From: an uncultured Corynebacterium sp.
Lineage (GTDB): Bacteria; Actinomycetota; Actinomycetes; Mycobacteriales; Mycobacteriaceae
Assembly (NCBI RefSeq): GCF_946222305.1
Contig: NZ_CAMIHZ010000015.1
Coordinates: forward strand, 1-53,447
DNA: 53,447 nt
Direction: 5' to 3'
In this document: positions 18,142-27,459 of the stretch, one piece after another
Layout of the letters: the number at the start of each line of letters is the position of its first letter
Position numbering within the stretch: position 1 is the first letter of the stretch
The notes under the pieces: model-generated
What the model was told of the DNA's origin: nothing
The model's input: only the letters and a program-made list of their open reading frames with translations
Databases searched by the model: none
Program-made: the position numbers and the translations under genes

Positions 18142-19067
18142 TGTTGTGGTACGTCGGCAAACGACTCCTTCAACTCATCCCCGTATTCCTTGGGGCCACT
18201 TTCCTGATCTACGCAATGGTGTTCCTCACCCCAGGTGATCCGGTTCTGGCCCTAGCGGGAGAAAAGGCCGCCGATCCAGATGTGCTGGATTCCATTCGCG
18301 AACAGTACAACCTAGACAAGCCGTTCTTGGTGCAATACCTGCTGTTTTTGGGTGGGGTATTCCGCGGCGATCTCGGCATGACATTTTCCAACCGTCCCGT
18401 GGTGGACGTTCTCGCTGAAGCCTTCCCCATCACCATCAAATTGGCGCTAATGGCCCTCGCCATCGAGATCATTTTCGGCATCGGATTCGGCATTATCGCC
18501 GGTCTGAAGAAGGGCAGCTGGTTCGATTCAACGTTGCTGGTCGTCAGCTTGGTCATCATCGCGGTTCCCATTTTCGTCATTGGATTCGTCGGCCAGTTCC
18601 TGTTCGGCATTCAATGGGGCATCGTCCCACCGACCGTGGGTAGCAATGCCTCTTTCCAGCGACTATTGCTTCCCGCCGCGGTGCTCGGGCTCGTCAGTTT
18701 CGCCTATGTCTTACGCCTCACCCGCAGTGAAATCGCGCAGAACCTGCGCGCTGATTTCGTCCGTACTGCACAATCCCGTGGCCTACCGCGGTGGGCTGTC
18801 ATCCGTAACCACGTGATCCGCAATTCCATGATCCCCGTGGTCACGTTCATCGGCGCAGATCTGGCCGCACTGATGGGTGGCGCGATCGTCACGGAAGGCA
18901 TCTTCAACATCCACGGCGTCGGTGGTTTGGTCTTCCAAGCAGTGAACCTGGGTGAGTCCCCTACCGTCGTCAGTGTTGTGACCGTGTTGGTCATCATCTT
19001 CGTCGTATCGAACCTGTTGATTGACCTGCTCTATGCCCTGCTGGACCCAAGGATTCGCTATGCCTAA
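18141..19067 (+). CDS. oppB: Oligopeptide ABC transporter permease (OppB type)
   Basis: A 308-residue permease with six predicted transmembrane helices, the N-terminal 'MLWYVGKRLLQLIPVFLGATFLIY' helix typical of OppB/DppB, and the ATPase-coupling EAA loop near 'RTAQSRGLPRWAVIRNHVIRNS'. The ATG overlaps the oppA stop by one base (TAATG), so translation is coupled. Confidence 0.94.
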   Translation: MLWYVGKRLLQLIPVFLGATFLIYAMVFLTPGDPVLALAGEKAADPDVLDSIREQYNLDKPFLVQYLLFLGGVFRGDLGMTFSNRPVVDVLAEAFPITIKLALMALAIEIIFGIGFGIIAGLKKGSWFDSTLLVVSLVIIAVPIFVIGFVGQFLFGIQWGIVPPTVGSNASFQRLLLPAAVLGLVSFAYVLRLTRSEIAQNLRADFVRTAQSRGLPRWAVIRNHVIRNSMIPVVTFIGADLAALMGGAIVTEGIFNIHGVGGLVFQAVNLGESPTVVSVVTVLVIIFVVSNLLIDLLYALLDPRIRYA

Positions 19068-20052
19068 ACCGACTAATCCCACTTCCAATTTCGCCATGGC
19101 ACCCCGCGGCACCGGCCCAGTAGTCAGCCGCAATGAGCGCTGGGTCGCCGAAACCGAGACCGAAGACGTCCTCACCCGCGATCAGCCCCTCCCCGACAGC
19201 GCTCCTTCTGGCATGTGGGGTAACGCGTGGAAGCAGCTGCGCGGCCGCCCGCTGTTTTGGGTAGCTGCCGTGATCATCCTTCTCACGACTTTGATCGCAC
19301 TCTTCCCGGGCCTGTTTTCCCAGACCGATCCCCGTGCCGCGGATCTCAATGATTCCCTCGCCTCTGCCCGCAGTGGCCACCCCTTCGGCTTCACGCTGCA
19401 AGGATACGACGTGTATGCGCGCACCATCTACGGAGCCCGCGCTTCCGTGGTTACTGGCCTGCTGACCACAATCTTCGTCACCATCATCGGCGTCATCATC
19501 GGATCCGTCGCCGGTTATGTGGGTGGCTGGGTCGATGCGATCCTTTCGCGCCTGACAGACATCATGTTCGCCATTCCCCTGCTGCTCGCCGGCATCGTCC
19601 TGATGCAGATGTTCAGCGTGCGCAATACGTTCACGGTGGTGTTCGTGCTTTCTGTTTTCGGTTGGCCCCAAATGGCCCGCGTGGTTCGTTCCGCAGTGCT
19701 GTCCACGAAGAACAACGAGTACGTCGCTGCCTCCCGCGCGCTGGGACTTTCCAAGGGCAGCATCTTGTTCCGCCATATTCTGCCGAACTGCTTGGCCTCG
19801 ATCATCGTGATGGCCACTACCTCCCTCGGCATCTACATCGTCGCCGAGGCCACCTTGTCTTACCTGGGCATTGGCCTGCCCCCGACGGTTGTGTCGTGGG
19901 GTAACGACATCTCCACCGCGCAGTCCACTTTGCGCGTGGCCCCTTCCAACCTGTTCTACCCAGCCACTGCGTTGGCATTGACCGTGCTGGGATTCATTCT
20001 GTTGGGCGACACGTTGAAAGACGCCCTCGACCCTAAGGAGCGCACCCGATGA
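19060..20052 (+). CDS. oppC: Oligopeptide ABC transporter permease (OppC type)
   Basis: A 330-residue second permease of the importer. A polar N-terminal stretch of about 55 residues precedes the first membrane helix ('VAAVIILLTTLIALFPGLF'); the BPD_transp_1 domain contains the EAA loop 'VAASRALGLSKGSILFRHILPN'. I start at the ATG at 19060, which overlaps the oppB stop by eight bases; the frame is open upstream within oppB but that is not plausible coding. Confidence 0.94.
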   Translation: MPKPTNPTSNFAMAPRGTGPVVSRNERWVAETETEDVLTRDQPLPDSAPSGMWGNAWKQLRGRPLFWVAAVIILLTTLIALFPGLFSQTDPRAADLNDSLASARSGHPFGFTLQGYDVYARTIYGARASVVTGLLTTIFVTIIGVIIGSVAGYVGGWVDAILSRLTDIMFAIPLLLAGIVLMQMFSVRNTFTVVFVLSVFGWPQMARVVRSAVLSTKNNEYVAASRALGLSKGSILFRHILPNCLASIIVMATTSLGIYIVAEATLSYLGIGLPPTVVSWGNDISTAQSTLRVAPSNLFYPATALALTVLGFILLGDTLKDALDPKERTR

Positions 20053-21917
20053 CTTCACATGCTGACTCCTCGGCCACTGCTGCTAACTCATCCGCCAGCC
20101 GCGTGGGCGTCGATTCTAAATATGACGCCAACGAGGCAGCCAACCCCGTCCTTTCCATGCGGGGAGTAGACATCGCCTTCGGTACGAAGAAGAACCCGCT
20201 GCCGACGGTTTTCGATGTCAACCTGGATATCTACCCGGGCGAAACGGTGGCGATCGTGGGCGAATCGGGTTCCGGTAAATCCACCACCGCTCACGCGGTG
20301 CTGGGGCTTATCCCCGGCGGGGGGCGTGTCACTGGTGGCACAATCACGTTGGATGGCCAGGACATCACCAACTTCTCGGAGAAGCAGTTCACCGCAATCC
20401 GCGGCAATACTGTGGGACTGATCCCGCAGGACCCAATGAGTAACTTGAATCCTGTCTGGACCATTGGCCACCACATCAAGGAAGGCCTGCGGTACAACAA
20501 CATCGCCACTGGGTCGGAGGCGCACGAGCGCGCCATTGAGCTTCTCGATGAGGCGGGCATGAAGGAATCTGCCCGCCGCGTTGATGAGTACCCGCACCAG
20601 TTTTCTGGTGGTATGCGCCAGCGCGCGTTGATCGCGACGGGTTTGGCGGCGCGGCCATCGCTGTTGATTGCCGACGAGCCGACCTCTGCGTTGGACGTTA
20701 CCGTGCAGCAGCAGATCCTGGATCACTTGGATAAGCTCACGACACAACTGGGCACCGCGGTCATGCTGATCACCCACGATTTGGGTTTGGCTGCCGAGCG
20801 CGCCCAACGCATTGTGGTGATGAGCCAAGGCCGCATCGTCGAATCGGGTCCTGCTCTGGAGATCCTGCAGGACCCTCACCACCCGTACACCAAGAAGTTG
20901 GTGGCAGCGGCGCCGAGTTTGTCCGCGCGACGGGCCGACGTCACCGCCCAAAGTGCTGCGAAGGCCGCTGGCGCTGACGATGCGCCTGCCCGCGAAACGA
21001 ATCCAGCGGTTGGGGATGGAAACGCCTCCGCAGCCCACTCCCCCGCACCCGCTACAGCCACGCCGGTATCGGCGCAGGCGGAGGGTGGCCGCGGGGAGAG
21101 CGAGGCGTCGGATAAAAAACCTCTAATTGAGGCGAAGGATCTGACGAAGATCTACCAAGTCCGTGACAAAAAGCCATGGAAGAAGAAAGATTTCGTGGCG
21201 GCGCGGGATATCAATTTCTACTTGGATCGTGGGCGTACTCTGGCGCTGGTGGGTGAACCCGGTTCGGGTAAATCCACCGTTGCACAGATGGTTCTGGGGC
21301 TGTTGAAACCGACGAGTGGCACAATCACTTTTGCCGGCGAGGACGTGACGAATCTGGATCGCAAGCAGGAATTGAAATTCCGACGCCACGTGCAGCCCGT
21401 GTTCCAGAATCCCTATGGTTCTATCGATCCGATGTATTCGGTGTTCTCTACCATCAGCGAACCACTTCGGATCCACAAGATTGGGAACAAGAAAGAACAC
21501 GAAAAGCGTGTGCGCGAGCTGCTGGACATGGTGGCCATGCCACAGTCGATGATGCACCGCTACCCCGGTGAGTTGTCGGGTGGTCAGCGCCAGCGTGTGG
21601 CCATTGCGCGTGCGTTGGCTCTGCGCCCAGATGCGCTGATCCTGGATGAGGCGGTCTCGGCACTGGACGTGCTGGTGCAGTCGCAGGTTCTAGAGCTGCT
21701 TAACGACCTGCAGCAGCAGATGGATCTGACGTATCTGTTCATTACTCACGATCTGGCGGTGGTGAAGCAGATTGCGGATGAAACGTTGGTGATGCGTTCC
21801 GGTGAGATCGTGGAACGTGGCCAAACCGATGATCTATTTGCGAATCCTCGTGAGGAGTACACCCAGCGGTTGCTGGATTCGATTCCTGGCGGATCGATTC
21901 CGCTGCACCAAGGCTAG
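20049..21917 (+). CDS. Fused double ATPase of the oligopeptide ABC transporter (OppD-OppF fusion)
   Basis: A 622-residue cytoplasmic protein with two complete ABC ATPase domains. Domain 1 has Walker A 'GESGSGKST' (71-79), signature 'FSGGMRQR' and Walker B 'LLIADEPTSALD'. Domain 2 has Walker A 'GEPGSGKST' (402-410), signature 'LSGGQRQR' and 'LILDEAVSALD'. An Ala/Pro-rich linker of about 55 residues joins them. Where Opp systems often have separate OppD and OppF, here one chain supplies both. Note 'DEAVSALD' in domain 2, usual for OppF-like halves. The start overlaps oppC by four bases (ATGA). A terminator-like repeat follows. Confidence 0.94.
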   Translation: MTSHADSSATAANSSASRVGVDSKYDANEAANPVLSMRGVDIAFGTKKNPLPTVFDVNLDIYPGETVAIVGESGSGKSTTAHAVLGLIPGGGRVTGGTITLDGQDITNFSEKQFTAIRGNTVGLIPQDPMSNLNPVWTIGHHIKEGLRYNNIATGSEAHERAIELLDEAGMKESARRVDEYPHQFSGGMRQRALIATGLAARPSLLIADEPTSALDVTVQQQILDHLDKLTTQLGTAVMLITHDLGLAAERAQRIVVMSQGRIVESGPALEILQDPHHPYTKKLVAAAPSLSARRADVTAQSAAKAAGADDAPARETNPAVGDGNASAAHSPAPATATPVSAQAEGGRGESEASDKKPLIEAKDLTKIYQVRDKKPWKKKDFVAARDINFYLDRGRTLALVGEPGSGKSTVAQMVLGLLKPTSGTITFAGEDVTNLDRKQELKFRRHVQPVFQNPYGSIDPMYSVFSTISEPLRIHKIGNKKEHEKRVRELLDMVAMPQSMMHRYPGELSGGQRQRVAIARALALRPDALILDEAVSALDVLVQSQVLELLNDLQQQMDLTYLFITHDLAVVKQIADETLVMRSGEIVERGQTDDLFANPREEYTQRLLDSIPGGSIPLHQG

Positions 21918-22012
21918 TTTTCCGCCTTTTCACTTCGCAGTCTGGCGCCCGGCGCGGTGTGCGCTGGTGCTGGGTTGCGGTTGGGGCGTGCGCTTATGGG
22001 GTGGAGATAGCC

Positions 22013-22074
22013 AAAAGCTCGTTGCTTGCCGACGTTGATGTTTTTCAACATTGCGGTCGGGGCAACGAGCTTTT
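22013..22074. terminator. Terminator between the convergent opp operon and the surface-protein gene
   Basis: AAAAGCTCGTTGC (22013-22025) pairs with GCAACGAGCTTTT (22062-22074), with further internal pairing, followed by TGTTTTT on the plus strand. The A-run at its left edge gives a U-run on the minus strand, so it can act for both converging genes. Confidence 0.8.
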
Positions 22075-22130
22075 GTTTTTCAGCGGGTCGGGATGGCTCC
22101 CCGCCGGCGGAAAGGCTAAGTAGGAACTAC

Positions 22131-25100
22131 TTAGTTTTCACGTCGACGGATGAAGACCACTCCGGCACCGGCAATGAGGAGGATCACGCCTGCCATCATG
22201 AGGTACTGGACTCCGGAGTTGATGCCAGTGTTGGCCAATACCGGACCAGTCATGCGAGGTTGTTCCGGAGCGGGCTCCGGGGTGTCGCCGGCTGGTGGTG
22301 GCGTGTTGCCTCCATTTCCAGGTGTTGGGGTTTCGGGAGTTCCTGGCTTGCCCGGCTTGCCCGGTTTGTCCGGCTTACCTGGTTTGCCCGGCGTGCCTGG
22401 TTTGTCCGGCTTGCCTGGCTTGCCCGGCGTGTCGGAGCTGCCTGGAGGCGTGGAGGATCCGTGACCGCCACCAATGATGCTGGAGCCGATCAGTCCACCG
22501 ATGATTGGAACCAAGATGCTTCCGCTAGACCCTGGAGTTCCTGGCGTCGAACCATCCGAACCAGGGGTACCAGGTGTGGAACCATCAGAGCCTGGGGTGC
22601 CCGGCGTCGAACCATCCGAACCTGGAGTCGTGGAGCCGTCAGATCCTGGAGGGAGAGATCCCGGTGGCGTCTCACCTGGAGGCGTGCAGCCGCAATCCAC
22701 AGTGTGGGCGTTGCCCGGATCATCGTTGGACTGGACTGGAGGAATTGCATCCGTTGGAGGCTCGGGTTCACCAGGCTTGCCCGGTGGTGGTGTCTGCTGC
22801 GGCGGAGTGCCCTCAGCGTGAGCCACGTTGGTGTGCTGGCTGTCAGCCTTAGCTGGAGCCTTGATGGTCGCAGTGAACATCACGGACTGACCAGGCTGCA
22901 GCGTACCGTTGAAGCCCTCTGGAGCCTTGATCCGGTCAGCTGGAACTGGACCCAGTTCTGCACCCGCCTTAACGACATCCTTGACGGTGATGCCCGTGAG
23001 CGCGGCCTTGCTGGTGTTCGTCACGAGGTACTGAACACGCATGTCGGAGCCTACAGGTACTTCAACACCAGGGGCCTGGTTGGCGTCATCACCGTTGATG
23101 TACTTAACGATCTTCAGACCTGGTGTTGCTGCCCAACCATCATCTGGCGGGGTCTCCACCGTGTTCGGTGGGTTGCCTGGGTTGTTGGGATCTCCAGGGT
23201 TATTCGGATCGCTAGGATCGCCCGGGTTGTTCGGATCGCCTGGTGGCGGCACCTCACCTGTCGCAGTAGCTACATTGTGGTGAACTTCGCCGTTGCCCTC
23301 GGGAGCGTTAATGGTTGCGGTAAAGACTGCATATTCACCTGGGGCGAGTGTGCCGGTGAAAGCACCAGCCGGCTTGCCCGAGGCGTCGTACTTAGTCTCC
23401 GGAGCCTTAATGCTGCCAGCCGGAACGACATTGTCATCCACCTTGACGTTCTTGACGTCGACATCACCGGTGTTCGTGACGATAAAGGAAACCTGCATGG
23501 GAGCGCCCGGAGCAACTACCACTGGGTTCTTTTGATCGGTGTCGAATCCGTTGATCTTCTTCTGCAGCGTCAGCCCTGGACCACCAGCTTGGATGTGGGC
23601 GTTTGCTGGGTCATCGTCCTTGACCGTACGACCGGACTCATCGCTGGACTGCCCCGTGACCGTAGCCACGTTGGTGTGCTGCGCATTCGAAGCCTTCGGC
23701 GTGGGCACCTCAACGGTGAACGTCTTGGTCTCGCCTACCTTCAGATTGCCGTCAAATCCAGCAGTAGCCTTGTCGATCAGCGCCTGGTCAATCTTGTCGT
23801 CAGTCAGTTTCACACCAGTGAGGTCGGTGGTACCCGTGTTCTTCACCTCGAACGTCACCGTCATGGTGGAGTCTGCCGCAACAGCAACACCTGGCGCCTG
23901 GTTGGCGTCGTTACCGTTGATCCGCTTCACGATCTTGATGCCTGGATGCGCAATGTCCAAGCAGGCATCGTCGGTCTGCTTTCCTCCGCCGAAGGTGATC
24001 TCAGCGGTGTTGAAGAATCCCTTGTTCGCTGGGCTATCGCCTGGCTGGCATTTTGCCACTTCTGGGGCGACGCCATTGGTGCCGCTCACGGTGAATTCAA
24101 CATGGTAGACGTGTACCTGGCCAGCGCCAATAGTCTTCTTTGCGACGATGTCGATTGGAGTGTTGGTTCCTTGTAGTGCCTGTGGCAGCTCGTCGGAGGT
24201 CACCTTCCAACCGTCGATCTTCACACCACTTGCAAAAGCCGGGGTATCGGTCAGGGTGTAGGAAGATTCGTTCTGCGCATCTCCGCGAACCTCGATGTCG
24301 TAAGAGACGGTCGCAGTGTTGTCCGAGGTCTGCTGAACCTTAACGGGGTTCTTCACGATAGTCGGTGTGCCCGGTGTTGGTGACACTTCTGGAGCTCCCG
24401 GTGGGATGTCGCCACAAGCATCATCGGTGAAGTCTTGGCCGTTGGATGTCAGCGTCGCTTCATTGAAGAAGCCCTTGCCTGGAGTAGCGGCCTGACATTT
24501 TTGGGAATCTGCTGCCACATCTTCAACTCCGCGGACCTTAAACACGACGTTGTAGGTGTGGACTGCCTTGGCATCGATTTCGCGATTCTTCGCAATAACG
24601 CCAGGGGCTGCGTATGGAGCGTTGTTGATGGCTGGATCGACGGCAGGAGTGTTGGCACCTGCCGTCACGGTCCAGCTGTCGATGGTTACCGGCTTCGCGA
24701 AACTCGGAGAATCTGCGAGGTCGTAACGTGTTTTGGTTGTACTGTCGCCTGTTACCGTGATGGTGTACTTCACGTCGTAAGAACCATCGGCGTTCTTCGT
24801 CGCGTCGACGAAGTCCTTCTGAATCTTGGCCCCACAAGCCCGAGCATTAACGGATAGCTTCAGAGTGTTGGAAGCGGAAGATCCTGGCAGTGACCACTGC
24901 GCCTGGTTAGTCAGGTCAGCGGATTCCGGGCTGCATTCCTTGGCCACTGTGGCCTTGTAGCAAACACTTGGCTGTCCATTGGCCTCGTGGAATTGAGTAA
25001 ATTCAAACGCAATACCCGCCTCTGCAGAGTTCATTTCCACATAGAAGCTCTTGGTATTGGCGTAGTCCAAGAAAGCCGGGCGTGGGATAGTCACGCCTCC

Positions 25101-27086
25101 TTGAGCATCACCGGCCTTAGGGATGCGGTAGGTTCCGAGCGCGTCACCGCGCTCTCCGGTTTTTGGATCGACTGCGTACCAGGTGAGAACATGACCAGCG
25201 GAGATGGGAACATAGTTTCCGTCTTTCTTGCGGGCGCGAACGTTGAGATCGGCCCATTGAGTCATCCCATCACCGGGTGCACAGTAGCGGGGTTGCTGGT
25301 CTTCAAACTTGACTGCCGACCCCATGCAATCGGAACCGGCAGGACGAATGGAGCCGTCAGCGCCAACTGTCCAGTATAGGAAGGTGGAGGTATCACCCAA
25401 GGAAACCATGCAGTTTTTGGTTCCTGGGATCATTCGAGCGCCGTAGACTTTGCCTTCGTAGTTTCGGCCGTCAATGGTTTGCTTATCCACCCACGTCGCA
25501 CCGGCGCTCGGTCGGAAAGCAGAATCGGCGATCGCACATGGAGCCTTCTTATCGAAGTCGTAGCAAGCTCCCTGTGAAGATCTATAATGAATTCCATAAA
25601 TCACTTGGGCCTGCCCTGACGGATAAGCGAATCCATCATGGCTTCGGGAATTGCCACCATCGCGAGGCATCTGCAGGTTTGGATGCGGGTTCCCGATGGA
25701 ATTTCCATTGAGGTCGAAGCACTCTCGAGACTTCCCGCCATCGGGACCCACGCACCAACCTGTTACCCGGGAAGGATCGTTGGTCTCGTTGGAAACGAGG
25801 CCGCTTCCGTCACCGTTGACGATCGGCACAGAGTAGATATTGCCGGTGTTCACAGGCTTGATAGGAGCCGCAGTACCGTCGCAGTTAACCAATGTGTTGC
25901 CGTCGGGTTTAACGCAGAAAGATGCGATCCCACCCGTTCCGGATGTTGTGAATTCCACTGCTCCGTTTGGCAGGTTAATCTGTGAACGAAAGTAGAGACC
26001 GTCCAGACGGCCACCGTTGTGAGTGGTCGATACGGCATTGCCCTCAGGGGAAAAACCATCACACAGATTGCCGGTGGAAGAATCCAAACAACCTAATTTG
26101 AATCCATTCCCTCGAGTGGTAGCGAGCAAGTACACTTTCTCCCCGGAGGTCCATAGACCTAAAGCTTCATGCGTGACAGTGCTACCAGGGGACGTATTGC
26201 CCAGAACCTGAACGGGTTCCCCCAGTTTGGCCGGAGCTTGTCCCGGAGCAGCTGCAGACAGGTCGACTCCACCGATGTAGTACGAAGTACCGTCACCGGC
26301 GCCGCGAGTCTTCAGCAATGGAATGTAACCCTTACTGCCAACAGATGCGGTGGCAGGATTCTGAATAGTCCCATAGTCCGGTCCCCAAAAGTCCCGGCCA
26401 GAACTACAGTTCTCACGGCTGTTAATGAACTGACAACCGAGGGTTTCACTGTTGGTGTGGTGGGTCATAGACCAGGTAAACGATTCACCGGCGGCATTCT
26501 CGGCGATCATTGGATTAAACCCATCACCGTTACTTACTACGCGTTCAGTAGTGGTTTGGTGTGGCTCAGTCTCCGCATATTGGGAGTTAGAACCGAAGTT
26601 GGGCTTCGCGCCTTGGATGTCCTTGGTCGAGAAAGTGGCGATATCCTGACCCTTTGACCAATCTGTTGTGCCAGGTTCGGTGACATTGATACCGCTTCCT
26701 GGCTTGTTTAGTTCCTTTAGGCTCCCCTGCACGTAGGCCTGGTTCGCGGACATGGTGTCGCGAAGGGTTGACTCAGCTTCGCCTCTAGAGTCAGCTGCAG
26801 CTTTGTCGGAAATAGCGTAAGTGATCTCCGAACCGGGATTCACCTGCGCACCGTCAGCGAGTTCCTTGCCCTGGTTATCGAAGGCTCGCTTTGTAGTGTT
26901 TGTTCCTGTCGCAGTGGTTTGCGCGTCCGCCAGTGGGCTTGGGTGCACCCCAGCTGTTGCCCCAGCCGTCATGACCGCCGCAAACGTCAATGCGAACGCT
27001 TTTCGAATTGATGATCGCACTCTATCGCGATCGCTAGCCACCGCGGATCGGTCATCACTCCGCGGTCGCTGTCTGAAAATCGCCAT
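22131..27086 (-). CDS. Large sortase-anchored cell-surface protein with Cys-paired repeats and DUF11-like modules
   Basis: A 1651-residue secreted wall protein; no specific family name recognised. In order: a basic n-region and signal peptide (to about residue 45, 'PLADA'); an N-terminal polar domain; residues ~215-590 with at least five closely spaced Cys pairs in WD/propeller-like repeats; two related ~130-residue modules (about 750-1041) each ending near 'KCQ...GFFN...DDAC'; three DUF11-like modules beginning near 1049, 1169 and 1322 ('KxINGxD'); a GSDGSTPGTP repeat; a short hydrophobic stretch; PGKPGKPDKP repeats; then LANTG (1617-1621), a membrane helix and RRREN. The LAxTG pentad is the class E sortase type and differs from classical LPxTG. 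The start at 27086 is set by a strong GGAGGAG (27093-27099); the frame is open to 27125. An adhesin or matrix-binding role is inferred. Confidence 0.85.
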   Translation of the reverse strand: MAIFRQRPRSDDRSAVASDRDRVRSSIRKAFALTFAAVMTAGATAGVHPSPLADAQTTATGTNTTKRAFDNQGKELADGAQVNPGSEITYAISDKAAADSRGEAESTLRDTMSANQAYVQGSLKELNKPGSGINVTEPGTTDWSKGQDIATFSTKDIQGAKPNFGSNSQYAETEPHQTTTERVVSNGDGFNPMIAENAAGESFTWSMTHHTNSETLGCQFINSRENCSSGRDFWGPDYGTIQNPATASVGSKGYIPLLKTRGAGDGTSYYIGGVDLSAAAPGQAPAKLGEPVQVLGNTSPGSTVTHEALGLWTSGEKVYLLATTRGNGFKLGCLDSSTGNLCDGFSPEGNAVSTTHNGGRLDGLYFRSQINLPNGAVEFTTSGTGGIASFCVKPDGNTLVNCDGTAAPIKPVNTGNIYSVPIVNGDGSGLVSNETNDPSRVTGWCVGPDGGKSRECFDLNGNSIGNPHPNLQMPRDGGNSRSHDGFAYPSGQAQVIYGIHYRSSQGACYDFDKKAPCAIADSAFRPSAGATWVDKQTIDGRNYEGKVYGARMIPGTKNCMVSLGDTSTFLYWTVGADGSIRPAGSDCMGSAVKFEDQQPRYCAPGDGMTQWADLNVRARKKDGNYVPISAGHVLTWYAVDPKTGERGDALGTYRIPKAGDAQGGVTIPRPAFLDYANTKSFYVEMNSAEAGIAFEFTQFHEANGQPSVCYKATVAKECSPESADLTNQAQWSLPGSSASNTLKLSVNARACGAKIQKDFVDATKNADGSYDVKYTITVTGDSTTKTRYDLADSPSFAKPVTIDSWTVTAGANTPAVDPAINNAPYAAPGVIAKNREIDAKAVHTYNVVFKVRGVEDVAADSQKCQAATPGKGFFNEATLTSNGQDFTDDACGDIPPGAPEVSPTPGTPTIVKNPVKVQQTSDNTATVSYDIEVRGDAQNESSYTLTDTPAFASGVKIDGWKVTSDELPQALQGTNTPIDIVAKKTIGAGQVHVYHVEFTVSGTNGVAPEVAKCQPGDSPANKGFFNTAEITFGGGKQTDDACLDIAHPGIKIVKRINGNDANQAPGVAVAADSTMTVTFEVKNTGTTDLTGVKLTDDKIDQALIDKATAGFDGNLKVGETKTFTVEVPTPKASNAQHTNVATVTGQSSDESGRTVKDDDPANAHIQAGGPGLTLQKKINGFDTDQKNPVVVAPGAPMQVSFIVTNTGDVDVKNVKVDDNVVPAGSIKAPETKYDASGKPAGAFTGTLAPGEYAVFTATINAPEGNGEVHHNVATATGEVPPPGDPNNPGDPSDPNNPGDPNNPGNPPNTVETPPDDGWAATPGLKIVKYINGDDANQAPGVEVPVGSDMRVQYLVTNTSKAALTGITVKDVVKAGAELGPVPADRIKAPEGFNGTLQPGQSVMFTATIKAPAKADSQHTNVAHAEGTPPQQTPPPGKPGEPEPPTDAIPPVQSNDDPGNAHTVDCGCTPPGETPPGSLPPGSDGSTTPGSDGSTPGTPGSDGSTPGTPGSDGSTPGTPGSSGSILVPIIGGLIGSSIIGGGHGSSTPPGSSDTPGKPGKPDKPGTPGKPGKPDKPGKPGKPGTPETPTPGNGGNTPPPAGDTPEPAPEQPRMTGPVLANTGINSGVQYLMMAGVILLIAGAGVVFIRRREN
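22338..22445 (-). repeat. Coding tandem repeat, Pro-Gly-Lys rich (PGKPGKPDKP)
   Basis: Inside the surface-protein gene, triplet-based units encode PGKP, PDKP and PGTP in series. It forms the Pro-rich wall-spanning stalk just before the LANTG anchor. Such 9-18-base reiterations are prone to length change by slippage. Confidence 0.8.
22528..22650 (-). repeat. Coding tandem repeat, GSDGSTPGTP units
   Basis: Four nearly identical units encoding 'PGSDGSTPGT' (one with TTPG) lie in tandem in the surface-protein gene. The units are about 30 bases long and differ at synonymous positions, so the repeat is not brand new. Confidence 0.8.
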
Positions 27087-27116
27087 CAGACACTCCTCCG
27101 TCATCTCAATTATTTT

Positions 27117-27141
27117 GATTCGCATACAAATGCTGCGAATC
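27117..27141. promoter_or_regulatory. Inverted repeat upstream of the surface-protein gene
   Basis: GATTCGCA (27117-27124) and TGCGAATC (27134-27141) are perfectly complementary with a nine-base spacer. The repeat lies about 30-55 bases before the surface-protein ATG and may be an operator or a leader hairpin. Confidence 0.45.
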
Positions 27142-27375
27142 TACTACCGGAGCGTAGCCTGATCGGAAACTTATTTTCAGCTTAAAAACTTAGTTAAGGG
27201 GCTGGAATGCCGCCCTAAGATGACTCAGAACCCCCACATCCACTTAAGGAGAGATGAGAGATTATTAGCCTATATGCTGCAGACATAACGGTTTGAATAT
27301 CGAATCATTACAGACACAGATCTAGGCACCCTCCCCCAGCGAAAACAAACTTCACACTCGAAGCCCTATACCCCC

Positions 27376-27411
27376 GTTTGGCGGTACCCCCTGGGGGAGG
27401 CACCGCCAAAC
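27376..27411 (-). terminator. Probable purB terminator hairpin
   Basis: GTTTGGCGGT (27376-27385) pairs with ACCGCCAAAC (27402-27411), with an internal C5/G5 pairing, 50 bases after the purB stop. There is no strong U-run, so termination may be incomplete. Confidence 0.5.
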
Positions 27412-27459
27412 TACTTACAGTTTAATTACTTCTCGATAGAAGTCGTCGGATCTCGTCAG

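Larger units (their letters stand above)
27087..27459. other. AT-rich intergenic region between purB and the surface-protein gene
   Basis: A 373-base gap with no supported gene, noticeably richer in A+T than its surroundings. It holds the surface-gene leader with its strong ribosome binding site (27093-27099), an inverted repeat at 27117-27141, and a hairpin after purB at 27376-27411. The promoter of the surface gene should lie around 27140-27220; I cannot fix it. Confidence 0.5.

Noticed and set aside
22026..24176. A 716-codon plus-strand frame opposite the surface-protein gene.
   Set aside because: It is the antisense shadow of a repetitive, GC-biased coding region; the product is Trp/Arg/Val-rich nonsense with no domain, while the minus strand has a signal peptide, domains and an anchor.
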